From Brachynemurus nebulosus (lineage: Eukaryota > Arthropoda > Insecta > Neuroptera > Myrmeleontidae): a stretch of 64,000 bases of DNA. The position numbers and the translations under genes were made by a program. Location: assembly GCA_035578155.1 (NCBI GenBank), contig JAPWDM010000003.1, forward strand, positions 22,222,916 through 22,286,915, in the 5' to 3' direction. Below, in pieces: positions 1-11,921 of the stretch; position 1 is the first letter of the stretch, and every line of letters starts with the position of its first letter. Under the pieces are notes generated by a model, which saw nothing but the letters and a program-made list of their open reading frames with translations, was not told the DNA's origin and made no database searches.

Positions 1-995
1 AGTCTTAGGGTTGATGACGATCTATGTATTTATTTTACATACTAATACGAAATATTATTTTCTAAGAAGGGAAAATACCAACTGGGGAAAACTGAATTTT
101 ATTGAACGGGCAATAAATATATTTATTTAATTTTTAGTTAGACTTACCACTCTAACTTGTTATTCTGATATAAAAGCCGCATAAATTAGGGTACAAAATT
201 ACTTTAATCTGACATTGTATATAGATCTCATTTTGTCTTAAGGTCCGTGTTAAGTAAAAATAAACAAATAAGTAAACAACAATTGATTTTCTAATTTTAC
301 AGTCTTGACAGACATAAAAGCTTCATCAAGCCGTCAATATTGAAATTAAATTTTGTCGACACAATGTCTTTATCACTTTTACTACCGCATGACAACACAA
401 ATAACGCTTTTAAAACACAGTTTGACATTTTGCTATATTCATACATGGGTACATAATGTGTTGCCGTGTAGACACCTATTTCCTAACCTTACTTCTTTTA
501 ATTAAGTCTAATTATATGCATACTACCAATATTATGTATTGGGATCACAGTAGGTAATTTTTATTGATTAAAATAACACGATTTGAAGAAAGTATTACAC
601 ACGTAAGTAATATGTTTTGTAATATATATTTGCTTTACATTTGTTTGTTGAAATTGTAGTCGACGTTAAAGCCAATGTAATCAATGAAATCAAGTAAGGA
701 ATAAAGCACTAATAACTTTTGTCTCACTCTTGAAACTTACCGGTGTGTTTTTGTTCCAAGTTATAGATTATGATTATGTTCTATAGTCCACTTTTCTATT
801 GATCGTGGAGGTTGATATTTCAGTTACAATAGTGAATTGGTGTTTGGAGTTGTGAATTTTTATCGCAACATTATGGCAGATTAACTTTATCGACCAAGAT
901 CTTGATACTTGGAAAACATCATTGAATGACTTTTATTCCTTTGTTTCAGGACAAAATTACCGCCGTGAATAATTACCGCCGCGTCGCGATGTTCT
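1..995. other. AT-rich, no gene seen
   Basis: Stop codons are dense in all frames and no repeat structure or RNA gene is apparent. Confidence 0.6.
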
Positions 996-1003
996 TTTAC
1001 GTC

Positions 1004-1437
1004 TAGTGATGAGCAAAATTAGTCGTGGTCTTACAGTATTGTTTTGTCTTGGTCTTGCATTTTTGCAAGACCAAGACCAAGACTATGTATACCAAGAGCA
1101 AGACCAAGACCAAGACTATAAGTATGGCTGCAAGATCAATTCCAAGACTCAAGTGAGCAAAACCAAGATAAACGCAAGAAAAAAACAAGATTTTTACTAA
1201 ACTATTTAAATAGTTTGAAAGTATAATTAATACCGTAAAGAGAGAAAATTCTGATTTTAGAAGGAAAAGATTCACTAATAAAGGATGCAAGAAAGTGCAA
1301 GAAATTTAGCAATACCAACACCAAGACCAAGACTCAAGCTGCTCTAGCAAGTCCAAGACCAAGATTCTTAATGCAAGAACAAGACCAAGACCAGGACTTG
1401 GCAGTCCTGGTCTTGGTCTTGCATTTGTTCATCACTA
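1004..1437. mobile_element. hAT-type MITE with CAAGAC-rich interior
   Basis: A 434-bp element with inverted ends TAGTGATGAGCAAA (left) and TTTGTTCATCACTA (right), flanked by an exact 8-bp direct repeat TTTACGTC at 996-1003 and 1438-1445. An 8-bp target duplication with short TIRs is diagnostic of the hAT superfamily. The interior is built of CAAGAC/GTCTTG hexamers (CCAAGACCAAGAC units) in both orientations, giving strong subterminal hairpins around 1036-1095 and 1375-1425. No transposase is encoded; apparent frames here are repeat translation. Confidence 0.88.
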
Positions 1438-1445
1438 TTTACGTC

Positions 1446-3200
1446 TCACTTTCCTTGTTTGAAGATTTGGTAATATTTCTCAACTGAAAACCGTCTGAGG
1501 GCATTAGTATAGGCAAGCCCGGCTTTGTCGGCACTCTGATCTTTAACAAAGCAGAACCTAAGTATCACTTTTTTATTCTATAACGTTGATTGAATTTCGG
1601 CTTTTCAAGCTAGAACTTAATGTCACTTGTTTATGTACAATTGCACAATTTGCTGATAAACAATGTCCAAAGGAGTTGTCCTTACATTAGAGCAACATTA
1701 CACACTACTCTCTTGAATGCTTGTTAAGAAGAAACAGTGTTCACTCTTGATCATTTAGAATGTCTAATTCAATCAGAAGTTAAAAAGGAATTTTCAGGTC
1801 TTAAATACACACACGAAGATTATGAAAGCGACTCCCAACAAAAACCAGTAAAAAACTGGAGTACAAGGGTAGCTTCACACAGAGGCGCGACTATAATAGA
1901 ACAGGTCGGACAGTCGTTCCATGGCGCATGATAAAAAAGGATACAACAAGGAGATGAAATAGGGCGCAGTGAAGGAGGAAACACAACTGGGTAAAAATTA
2001 AGAAAAATAAAAAAGTATAATCGGTTTTTTTTGCTCGCCACAGTTTTGGAGAAAAGCGGAGTTTGCTGACGACGGCGCTCAACTAAAAGCCGCCCCAAGG
2101 TGCAAAATTTGTAGTTACGCCTCTGGCTTTAGTAACATATTAACTCGCTACTTCCGATCAAGAGCAGACGTCAAGACTTCTAGAGTGTCATTTTACCGTA
2201 TATTTTCATTTTGCATGAATTGTACCATGGCTTAAGAAGATAAGTTACACTGAGTCCTTGTAGTGTCGGTCCTCCTATGAATTAGATTACCTATTTCCCT
2301 ATGAAGAATTGGGCATAAAGACAAAGAATGTCTAACATATCGAATAGTAGACATGGGCAAAAGTCGTAGTATGGGCTACAGTGAAATTTTTTTCAAATAC
2401 TTATAGCTTTTCTGCGCTGCTAGAAAACTTGGCTTAAAGGACCAAATCTATGATACTAATATATTTTCTAATACGCGTTTGTTTCAAATTTAGTACATAA
2501 ACACACTCACATGTGTTTCCATACACACAATAAAGAGCTTGAAAGACAATGAAGACTTATAAATACACACTTGCTAAAATTAAATTTCATTCTTAAATTA
2601 ACATACGTAACTAATTATTGTCGCAGAAATTTTAATTGAGAAAGTTAATTGAAATAATTTGAACTAATTGTTGAAATAGTGATGGAAAATTTTCCAGTAA
2701 TGTCATTCCACTAATGTTCGACTTGTAATCGGGCCAATTTCGAAAATATTACAAAATTATAATATTAAAGTAAATTATTAATAAACATTCTTTTGTAAAT
2801 TATTTTCATTACTTTAGGAATGTTTTTGTCACAACATATTTCACATTTTATTTTTGTTTTTCTGAAAATTAAATTAACTAAATTTCATAAAACTGAAATG
2901 TTGAGTAATGAATCATACGTACATATTCAGAACTAGATTCCAAAAAAAGTAAAAGAAAAAAAATAAGAGAAAAGTTATGAGATAAACAAAAAGACCAATC
3001 ATTTCATTTATATTCATTACAAGGAGAAACCTAATACTGTTATAGCTAGCGTAATAATGTGTTCTCTACTCGTCCAGGTCTTTAACTTATTTTGATCACC
3101 TAATAGGTATACAATTTTTGATTTCAGCAATGTGCCATTTTTCAGAGGCGTTTGCCTTTCCCAAAGTATGGACAGCCTAAGGATTATATTTTAATATAAT
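1446..3200. other. Non-coding, scattered repeat-like pieces
   Basis: No convincing gene. The segment ending near 2125 (GTTACGCCTCTGG) is inverted relative to CCAGAGGCGTAACTA at 5339, suggesting a dispersed repeat. Short open frames at 1737-2098 overlap on both strands and look fortuitous. Confidence 0.4.
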
Positions 3201-3216
3201 GGAGGGGGAAACGGGT

Positions 3217-3674
3217 AAGGGGGGTTGGCAAAATAGGGTACCCCAAAAATTTGGTAAAAATTTTTCTATTTTCAAATTTGATAATATTGAAAACCAAATA
3301 AATATATTATAATATATTATAAATATATTATATCAATATTTACAAAAAATATTGATAGTATAACTTTATGTAGTAAGTTATTAAAAAAATTATTTTTCGC
3401 CTCTGCATCCACTACTAATATAAATTATGATTCGTTTTACGTAAATTACTCCTAAAAAAATATTATTATTTAGTAGCTTCGTTTTCTTATGAGTATATTT
3501 ATAATCTTACATTATTAAGGGGTACCCCATTTTGCCCGCAAAAAAAAAAATTTCTTACGGCAGCTCGAAGTTTGATTATTTTACTTTAATTACGACTGAA
3601 AATAATAAGATTCAGCATATTTCAGTTCTTAAAATCGTAACGGTTTCTTAAGTACCCCGTTTTGCCCCCCCCTA
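3217..3674. mobile_element. Small TIR element, pogo-like ends
   Basis: The left end (GGCAAAATAGGGTACCCC at 3227) is inverted at the right (AAGTACCCCGTTTTGCC at 3650), with another subterminal copy GGGTACCCCATTTTGCC at about 3520. Repeated subterminal motifs of this form resemble the pogo-like element at 29.6 kb. The boundaries are approximate because no target duplication was resolved. Confidence 0.45.
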
Positions 3675-4640
3675 TTCCAAAGTAAGTACTTCCATAAATT
3701 TTTTAAGGTATTTTTTTAAATTTTTGTATGACAAATTTGGACCTAGTTAATACATTTTCATAGTAACAAAAAAATTATTGTAATATAAGTTATCTAATAT
3801 CTTATGTAATATTAAATATGTAGGTTAGCTTATCTAATTTATTTAAATTATACATTACAAACAAACAAAATACAAATTCCATATCAAATGAAATTATATT
3901 TATACTTGTCTTGTTCAACTTTTTATTATACATATTTTATAGACACATATTAACATTACTTGTTTAAACTCCAAAACTTCCGGATACTATCAACACTAAA
4001 AAGCATCTAGAACTCTTTATTGAATTGCTTCTAGACTATGAAATCTGCCGGTTTCCTCACTTTTTATGTTTTTGATTAAATTAGCACTCAGGCGAGTCGA
4101 CAAACCTACTTCGATAGTTACAGATCACATAACTATAAAATGAATTTTTAAATTTTAGTAGGAAAATCTCATTTAGTGGAAATCTCATCTCCAAATTACT
4201 AAAAGCTTTTCAAGAAATTAATAAAAGGTGTTTTTTAATTAATTATTTAAAATATACATAAACTCATCTTTAATCTAACTATTCTATTAATTCATCTAAC
4301 TATCCTACCATTTTTAAGCTACGAAATTCTTAATTTGAGCTATGAAGACATGTAGGTTTTTACTAATTATAAAATTTACCCTCATATTGACGAAGCATTA
4401 CGAGAAAATCTGAGATCAATGTAGAGCGGTATTATATGTCGACGAGTGTTTCGTAAACTGTGTTCCACGGAACATTGGTGTGCCGCCAGCAATCATCGTG
4501 ATTCGCGAAAAACTTTTTAAAGGTGTCCGAGTAAAAGTGTAAAAGTTATTAAAAGTGGCGATTAAAAGTTCTTGATGTTCGTAATTGCTTTCGAGACTAT
4601 TAAAGTAGCGGAAGCATTGTGATCATTTTTGAAAAATAAA
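3675..4640. other. AT-rich, no gene seen
   Basis: No open frame of note. A slightly GC-richer patch at 4420-4510 has no recognisable coding content. Confidence 0.5.
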
Positions 4641-5280
4641 AAATTTTTTCTCTCTAAAATGAAATTTTTTACGCACATTTTACGGTTTAGAGCTTCCTGA
4701 ACAATTTCGGTTTGGTGTCTGTCTGTCTGTCCGTCTGTGTGTCGTCAGTTTGCACCAAGTGGCATAACTTCTGAACTATTCGATTGTTTTTAATGAAATT
4801 TTTAGAAATTATGCAGCTTGGGTCCTAGATGATCTCCTATGAATTGCAACGCCGGTACTATGTCATTCCAAAATTGCACCAAGTGGTATAACTTCTGAAC
4901 TATTCAATTATTTTTTATGAATGTTCAGAGATTATGCAGTGTAGTTCCTAGATGGTTCTCTATGAATTTAATCGAAATCGGAGTAACGGTAGCTACGCCG
5001 CTACCATGAAATCCCATTAAATGTCAATGTCTTATTTACTGCTATTCCCAATTCGCTCAAATTTTTAGGGTATTTTGGGGGTTAGCTTCTAAAATATTTT
5101 TGCTATTATTTTACAATTTAGCCTTTAAGTATTTTGAGTTAGAACACTTTTTTATGAACTTTAAGGCGAAAATATAATTTCACGATACCTATATATATTT
5201 GGTAGAATATACTGTTTTAAAGTCTTTTACGAGTACGAGCAAGCTGTGTGCCACACCCCATTGGCAGTGTATTTTTTTTG
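4640..5280. repeat. Two-unit diverged repeat beside a CTGT tract
   Basis: After a (TGTC)n tract (about 4718-4740) two related units begin TTGCACCAAGTGGCATAACT (about 4750) and TTGCACCAAGTGGTATAACT (about 4874), about 124 bp apart. The end of the region (AGCTGTGTGCCACACC, about 5243) has a relative at 25461 (AGCTGTGTGCCACCTCC). This looks like a decayed dispersed element. Confidence 0.45.
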
Positions 5281-6699
5281 TTGCTTATCAACGCCAACGG
5301 TACTTTTGGAAAATTATTTAGCTACACAAGTAAAATACCAGAGGCGTAACTATGTTTCTTGCGCCCTGGAACGATTCTGACTCAAGCGCACCGTCTCAAA
5401 AGTCTATTTTGGCTCAAAAGTATACCTGACGATCAAAAAGGAAAGGAATTTCTTACTTCTTTTTTCCTAAATTATGTTCTGTCATAATGCCCTTAACTGA
5501 AAACTAGAAGCAAAACCACTTCTTTTTTAACAGTAAAGCTTTTAAACTTAAAAAGTATTCGGCGATGAAAAATGTTTGGGGAATATTGATGTATGTAGAC
5601 TACCGTCCAATCCATACCGGCATGGTATAATTGCTGCCTCATTGAAACAGCTATACCTAAATTCGTAAATATTCGGACTTTTAAAGTTTCTTTTTGACGA
5701 CATATTTTTAAAGACGTAAGTTATAAGTTTGATAAAATGCTTTTTGATAAAACTAATGTTCTAATATTTGATAGAAAAATGAAATCCTAGAGTTTGAAGT
5801 TTTAATTGTAGAACTGGAAAATATTTTCAATATTTATTTTAAAAAATAAATAAATAAGATAAATAAATAAAATTTTGATAAACCCTGATCATCTTTTGAT
5901 TCATTGATCTTACTGTATACAAAACACGCATATACATAATGTCGACATAATAGCACATTTTGAAAAATTTTTGTTAAGGTGATACAATAAATTATACCGT
6001 ATTATAATCGTTTCGAATTTTTAATATTTGTTTTATAATTTTATTCACACACGATATGAATCAACTGAACAAAAAAAAAGTTTATACTCTGTGACTTTGA
6101 TACTAACTAATAATAAATAAATTCTTCACCCGCCCGAAGTCTAGACAAAAGACAACTCCTCTTGTTTGACTCTTTTTGTTGCTTGCTAATCGTCCACCAC
6201 ACTTTCAAGGACTTTTCATACATATACGTAAGTAAGTCTATACTACATACGTATATCCAACTAATATTAGTGTACGAGTGATTTAAATGATTATCTTTCA
6301 TTTAATTGTCCCCAAAAAAAATTTAATGTACCTAGAATGACGTAAAATCATTTCTATTTTTATAGGAAATCATTTATGCTTATGAGCAATCATTGAAGTG
6401 AAATGTCTAAATGGAAAATCGCTGTTAATATTAAAAATCCTAGAAGTAGTAGACAAAGCATTAAGAAACCAAAAAAGAAGTGAAGATATCAGAACACAAT
6501 GCTCCGTGGAAAATACTAGAGATTAAATACGCAACCAGTAAAACGTATAGAACTGACTAGCAGTGGCGTATTTAGATTTAATGCTGCCCCAGATAATTTA
6601 GCTTTTGTTGCCCCCACCGTCGCCATTTTTCCTCATATTTGCTATAAAATATTAGTTTTAATAATGTAGTTACATCGTTATTTATGTCTTAGGATATGA
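5281..6699. other. Non-coding with dispersed-repeat fragments
   Basis: The piece at 5339 (CCAGAGGCGTAACTA) and that at 6561 (AGTGGCGTATTTAG) are typical of degraded transposon ends. No gene is seen. Confidence 0.4.
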
Positions 6700-6704
6700 G
6701 TGGA

Positions 6705-6886
6705 GGACGAGAAAACTAGCGGGGTCGGCTTCTTTAAAGGAACTATATCAATATTCATCTGGAATTGTGAAAGGAAGCTGCAGAAAACGTTCACGAGCCT
6801 AACAGACGGCGAGGTTCGAACCGTCGACTCGAACCAGTCGGCAAGTGCCAATGGCTTGCCCAGTGCTCGGCCACTCTGCTGGTATA
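6705..6886 (-). repeat. Candidate tRNA-derived SINE head
   Basis: On the minus strand an A-box-like TGGCCGAGCACTGG is followed about 50 nt later by a B-box core GGTTCGAACC, with an internal inverted repeat GGCAAG/CTTGCC where an anticodon stem would be. The T and acceptor stems do not fold properly, so it is not a functional tRNA. Spacing of the two boxes and local GC content suggest a Ser/Leu-like SINE head or tRNA pseudogene. Confidence 0.4.
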
Positions 6887-7033
6887 AAACATTAGTTATA
6901 GAAAATAATAATAACACATTTTTTGGAAATAGACATTTATTTAGTTCCATACTGCTATTTATCTAAGAACTTTTTCATCAGATTGCTTTCTACTGAAAGT
7001 ACTGCTAAAAACTCAGACACGTGTAGATCGTGA

Positions 7034-7113
7034 TACTATGGAAGTAATCTTTCATCCTACGAACTTTTGTGCCTACTATGGAAGTAATCTTTCATCCTAC
7101 GAACTTGAGTGCT
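7034..7113 (+). repeat. 40-bp tandem duplication
   Basis: TACTATGGAAGTAATCTTTC begins at 7034 and again at 7074, with the following bases also repeated. It sits at the left edge of the 358-bp tRNA-bearing tandem unit. Confidence 0.85.
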
Positions 7114-7319
7114 TAAAGTTTCAGTTTAGCTGAACGATAAATGAACATATGAATACTACGTGTGTTTAAAATGCAGACAAAAGTCTGTCATACGTAGTGG
7201 TGTTTCACAAGCACTCGATAATATTTGAAATTGAAAAATTGTAACTGCTTCTCGCATTATAGAGAGTACACACATATAGGTGGTTGAATGTTGTCTGTAT
7301 CGGACGCCTGTCGAGCAAA

Positions 7320-7392
7320 GAACCGGTGGTGTAAGGGATAGCACACCTGGCTAGTTACCAGGAGATCCTGGGTTCGATTCCCGGCCGATCCG
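7320..7392 (+). tRNA. tRNA-Thr(AGU)-like sequence, copy 1
   Basis: A 73-nt cloverleaf: D stem GTGT/GCAC, anticodon stem CCTGG/CCAGG with loop CTAGTTA (anticodon AGU), variable loop AGATC, T arm CTGGG-TTCGATT-CCCGG. The A box and B box (GGTTCGATTCC) are canonical and four T residues follow shortly after. The acceptor stem GAACCGG/CCGATCC has two mismatches and position 37 is T rather than the purine expected in threonine tRNAs. More likely a pseudogene or SINE-type copy than a working tRNA. Confidence 0.5.
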
Positions 7393-7677
7393 GATAATCT
7401 TTTCAATCACTTTGTGATTTTTAATTTACATATGTGGTTTTTGGTAATGTTAACCAAGGAAGTCGAGTGCTTAAAGTTTCAGTTTAGCTGAACAATAAGT
7501 GAACATATGAATACTACGTGTGTTTAAAATGCAGACAAAAGTCTGTCATACGTAGTAGTGTTTCACAAGCACTCGATAATATTTGAAATTGAAAAATTGT
7601 AACTGCTTCTCGCATTATAGAGAGTACATACATATAGGTGGTTGAATGTTGTCTGTATCGGACGCCTGTCGAGCAAA

Positions 7678-7750
7678 GGACCGGTGGTGTAAGGGATAGC
7701 ACACCTGGCTAGTTACCAGGAGATCCTGGGTTCGATTCCCGGCCGATCCG
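7678..7750 (+). tRNA. tRNA-Thr(AGU)-like sequence, copy 2
   Basis: Same cloverleaf as copy 1 but with a better acceptor stem (GGACCGG/CCGATCC, a single C-A mismatch) and a stronger pol III terminator (run of six T residues just downstream). Loop CTAGTTA again gives anticodon AGU with T37. Of the two this is the more plausible pol III template. Confidence 0.5.
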
Positions 7751-7790
7751 GATAATTTTTTCAATCACTTTGTGATTTTTAATTTACAGA

Positions 7791-9300
7791 AAAAATTATA
7801 ATTTACGATTCCTAAAGAATTTTCTGAAGAAAGAGAGAAAAAAGATAATAGGTTCGGTCCTTTTGATTTCGATTAAATATGTTCTAATTGATTCAGACTA
7901 TTGTCTCGGTAAAATTTATCCTAATTGAATAAAGTGAATTATCCTCTACAAGCTGATTTTGGTAGCGAAATCACAAACCATAAAAAAAATCAGATATATT
8001 GTAATTGAGGGAATTTATATTTAACATTAGATTAGTACTAAAGAAATTACAATGACTTTTATTTAACTATTCCGTAATTATAAAACATTCAAATTTATCC
8101 CCGACAGTCTTTTTTCCATTATTCTTTCGAGAAAAAAGATGATTGAAACACTTCTTCACTAAATCTCTAATAATGTGATTAATAAGTTGTTAGAAATTAC
8201 TTTGTTTAGAAACCAAAATACTTTATTTTACTATTAATAGTAATACAAATATATAAAACATCAACTACTAGTGTATAACTGTATACGCATACACAGTACA
8301 CTAACTTGTGCTGCTGCATATACTATGTATATACAATACAAGCACACTGAATGCATAATAATGCGCTTGCTCAACAGATAAATTATTACCACTACTACCG
8401 ACTAACCCCCACTACTCCATTGATACCCGCCACGTCTCACTCGTCTCGCTCGTTCCTATATGTATGTACCTGTGTCTGTGAAAACGATGTATATACGAAG
8501 AGGAATGTATCATGTATGTATGTATGTGTATCTGACTATCTCTGTCGCTCGGATGGTGAACTCTGAACAGAACATGTTACATGCAAGCGGCAAGTAAACG
8601 GTCCGTCTGTTGTGTAGAATTATGACAATTGGTAGTCACACATTTCATTGTAAGAAGAATATTCCAAACACAAACCAAACTCCTGTAAGCATTGTGGATA
8701 TTATTATACTATGTATAGAGTTGATTTTTATATCTAATAGGGTTGTACAATAATTTAAAATAATTTATATTTATATTAATGTTTCGAAACAAGTCTAGCG
8801 TATTCTATATACATATATGGAACATCGCAAAAATTAAATCAGGAAAACTTTTTTTGTTTATACATTCATTTGCTTTTTTACGAAACTTACATAGATAAAA
8901 ATTAAATGTTTTGAGAAAAAATGTACAATATGGATTACCTCATATTGTTACATTTTTTTTTCATATTTTGCAGTTATTTCCCAAAAACTTTTCCCCATCC
9001 AATCGTGTTAAGGATACATACAAATAGACAAGAACATCATTTTTTGAAAAATACTTTATTTCCCAACCACTGTACAATTCAACCTAGTATAGTATAATAT
9101 GAACATTGATTGTCCCATGAAGGTTGTTTCGTTCACTGTTGATCCTAAAAAAAAAAAGAAAGAAAGAAAAATATTGTATTAAATTATTGTAAATTAAAGA
9201 AAAATAATAAAATTATACATAATACCAGCATAGTGCCAGATAGTGCCATTTAGAAAAAAAAAAAAGAAAAAACCTGAGTGAAAGAACTTTGACGAACGTC
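7791..9300. other. AT-rich, no gene; a moderately GC-rich patch at 8380-8600
   Basis: No coding region recognised. The patch around 8390-8600 has more CpG than its surroundings and could be regulatory, but nothing specific supports that. Confidence 0.4.
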
Positions 9301-9340
9301 AGTTAGGTTACAATGTTGACATTTCAATGTAAACAAACAA

Positions 9341-9660
9341 TTGACATTTAGGTTGAGTTTTGGCAGTAGTGTCGGAATTTACGGTCATCTGTATGTGCGC
9401 ATGTGCAGACGGATGGAAGAATATAGAAGGATCTTCAAAAGTGAGATTGGTGGGAGGAAGGAAGAATTCGCTCTTTTTCGACGGTTGGAGCTGGAGGAAA
9501 CAAGACGTGGCCCCTCGTGGGTTCACGCTCTTGCAAACATGTGAAGGGCACGCCATGTGGCGAGATAATCAGTAACTATTATTGGGATTCTGAGGACAAA
9601 TTTTACTACGGTGCTACTAGTTCTTATAGTATGTACAAGTTTAAAAAAAAGGGGGAACTA
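9341..9660. other. Relatively GC-rich patch open in all three plus frames
   Basis: Between about 9360 and 9570 stop codons are absent or rare in all plus frames and in one minus frame. It lies just downstream of the candidate minus-strand exon and could be its next exon or 3' UTR, or simply a compositional effect. I cannot choose. Confidence 0.3.
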
Positions 9661-10004
9661 AATATGATATTTATCTCAAAAATATTGCTCCGTTGATTGG
9701 ATTTTTTTCTGCGGAACCCTTCACCATTTTGTTCCTTGTTTCGCCTCATTGTAAGCGTACTTCTGGAATTACTGTCCACGTGGTTGAAGATTTTTGGCTG
9801 GCGCCGTGTGTTATGTGGAAGTGGGTCCGAAATTTGTTGTTGAAATGCAGATGCTGCCGAATAAGTTTTGGGGAGCCACTTTGTGATGTTCGTCGAAAAT
9901 TGAACAATACTAGTGGTATGTGGACAATAGACACGTTTTAGTGATCTTCCATTAAAATTTGTGAGTACGTTTACAAACTTAGAAATCATTGGTAAATTTG
10001 TCAT
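9624..10004 (-). CDS. Candidate first exon of an unidentified gene with a mitochondrial-type presequence
   Basis: The ATG at 10004 opens 126 codons. The first 60 residues contain several K and R but no D or E, are rich in S, T and N, and include VQFSTN, a pattern expected of a mitochondrial targeting presequence. Around residue 85-105 the sequence is polar (MRRNKEQNGEG); after that it becomes AT-driven, so a splice donor (for example GAAGG|GTTCCG near 9716, or AAATG|GTGAAG) may end the exon. A pyrimidine-tract acceptor (TTTGTCCTCAG) lies at about 9590 on the same strand. The antisense frame is Cys/Trp-rich, typical of a shadow. I do not recognise the protein. Confidence 0.35.
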   Translation of the reverse strand: MTNLPMISKFVNVLTNFNGRSLKRVYCPHTTSIVQFSTNITKWLPKTYSAASAFQQQISDPLPHNTRRQPKIFNHVDSNSRSTLTMRRNKEQNGEGFRRKKSNQRSNIFEINIIFSSPFFLNLYIL

Positions 10005-10469
10005 TTAACTTCACTTCTTACTGTTGGTTAGGTTTATATTTTTGTTGTTATAGATTTCTGTAGTTTTAAGCATGTTAAATTGAATAAGTGTTGCTGAAAC
10101 TAAAAAAGTGATGTAAATGATAAAAACAATAATAATAAAGAGTATGTGTTGATATAGGGTAAGAGACCCGATGACCGAACACTATTTTTAGCTGTATCAT
10201 TAAAGTAGCTTAAAAAATTAAAAAATAAACAAAACACCCATTTTTTTTTCTTAATAAGTATGAAACCAAGTTTTTTAATCCAATGGATATGTTTTTAAGA
10301 AACTATAACCCAAAAATTTTCATTTATTAATGTTTTTGTTTTATAATTTGTTGACGTCTATGAAAAAACGGACCGAATATATTAACCTCCTTTAAAAAAA
10401 ACAACACACTGACCCGTAAGAAAAAACACGCATTTAATGTACATGACATACAATACATACCATCTTTGC

Positions 10470-10608
10470 TATCGAATATTTAAACCATTATCTTGCAGCC
10501 ACTTTGACACTCTATCCACTACAAGGGGTCAGTCTGTGTCATAGAGTATCACAGAGTGACACCTTGTGAAACATAGCAACAATGACAGAAGGGTTTAAAT
10601 ATTCGATA
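10470..10608. mobile_element. Hairpin MITE, 139 bp
   Basis: Perfect 17-bp terminal inverted repeats TATCGAATATTTAAACC at 10470-10486 and 10592-10608. The interior also pairs in part (CACTCTAT / ATAGAGTAT). No coding capacity. Confidence 0.7.
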
Positions 10609-11301
<693 letters not shown>

Positions 11302-11675
11302 CTTAAATTAAGTGAGGAGACATTAAATGTGAGGTGAATTTAAATTGAAAAATAATCATTCTATTAATAATAATTTTTTTTATCAGAAGTTTCTTTCAGA
11401 AATAACTTCATTAAGATATAAATGTCAAAACTGTTCGGACTTATAACCCCGTTCGACAATGGGGTCTTTTACCCTACTTACGTTTTTTTTTTTTTTTATT
11501 TAACTGCGTTATCACAAGTAGGCTATCACGCAGGAATAAAGAAATATAATACAATACTTACGTTTGATACTGTCAATTCATTTTCTTGCTTGTATAGAAA
11601 TAGCCTCCTTCAGTTTAAAGATTTTAAATAGGTTAATTGTAAGTAAAATTATAGTTTTATTGAAAAATTTTTTTC

Positions 11676-11921
11676 TCAGCCGGCCTCTTTGTACCTAGAA
11701 AAAAAAGAGAAAACAAAAGTAATAAAAAGTATTAATGTAATAAGTCCATTTTTTTTACATTCAATTACTTGAAGTACATCATTTGTGTTGTTCAAGTATT
11801 TTGACAGGTTAGGGGTAGGCATTGTGGCCATCGTCGGTGGTGAAATTATAATTTTCAGATTTTCTGTTGATGCCATGTCATGTAATTGAATGTTGTATGA
11901 GCAACAATTATTCATTATCAA
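11676..11921 (-). CDS. Weak candidate exon, unidentified
   Basis: An 81-codon minus frame whose first 55 residues have protein-like composition (MASTENLKIIISPPTMATMP..., then NLSKYLNNTNDVLQVIE) and could end at a donor GAAT|GTAAAA near 11765. The remainder is hydrophobic AT-driven sequence. No partner exon was found, so it may be fortuitous. Confidence 0.2.
   Translation of the reverse strand: MIMNNCCSYNIQLHDMASTENLKIIISPPTMATMPTPNLSKYLNNTNDVLQVIECKKNGLITLILFITFVFSFFSRYKEAG

Larger units (their letters stand above)
7107..7790 (+). repeat. 358-bp tandem repeat, each unit ending in a tRNA-like cloverleaf
   Basis: GAGTGCTTAAAGTTTCAG starts at 7107 and 7465 and the two units run in parallel to the common tail TTTTTAATTTACA. 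They differ at few positions, so the duplication is fairly recent. Each unit also contains a palindromic stretch (ACTACGT...CAGACAAAAGTCTG...ACGTAGT). Confidence 0.9.

Noticed and set aside
1003..1290. Overlapping open frames on both strands rich in Q, D or V, L
   Set aside because: They arise from CAAGAC hexamer repeats of the hAT MITE.
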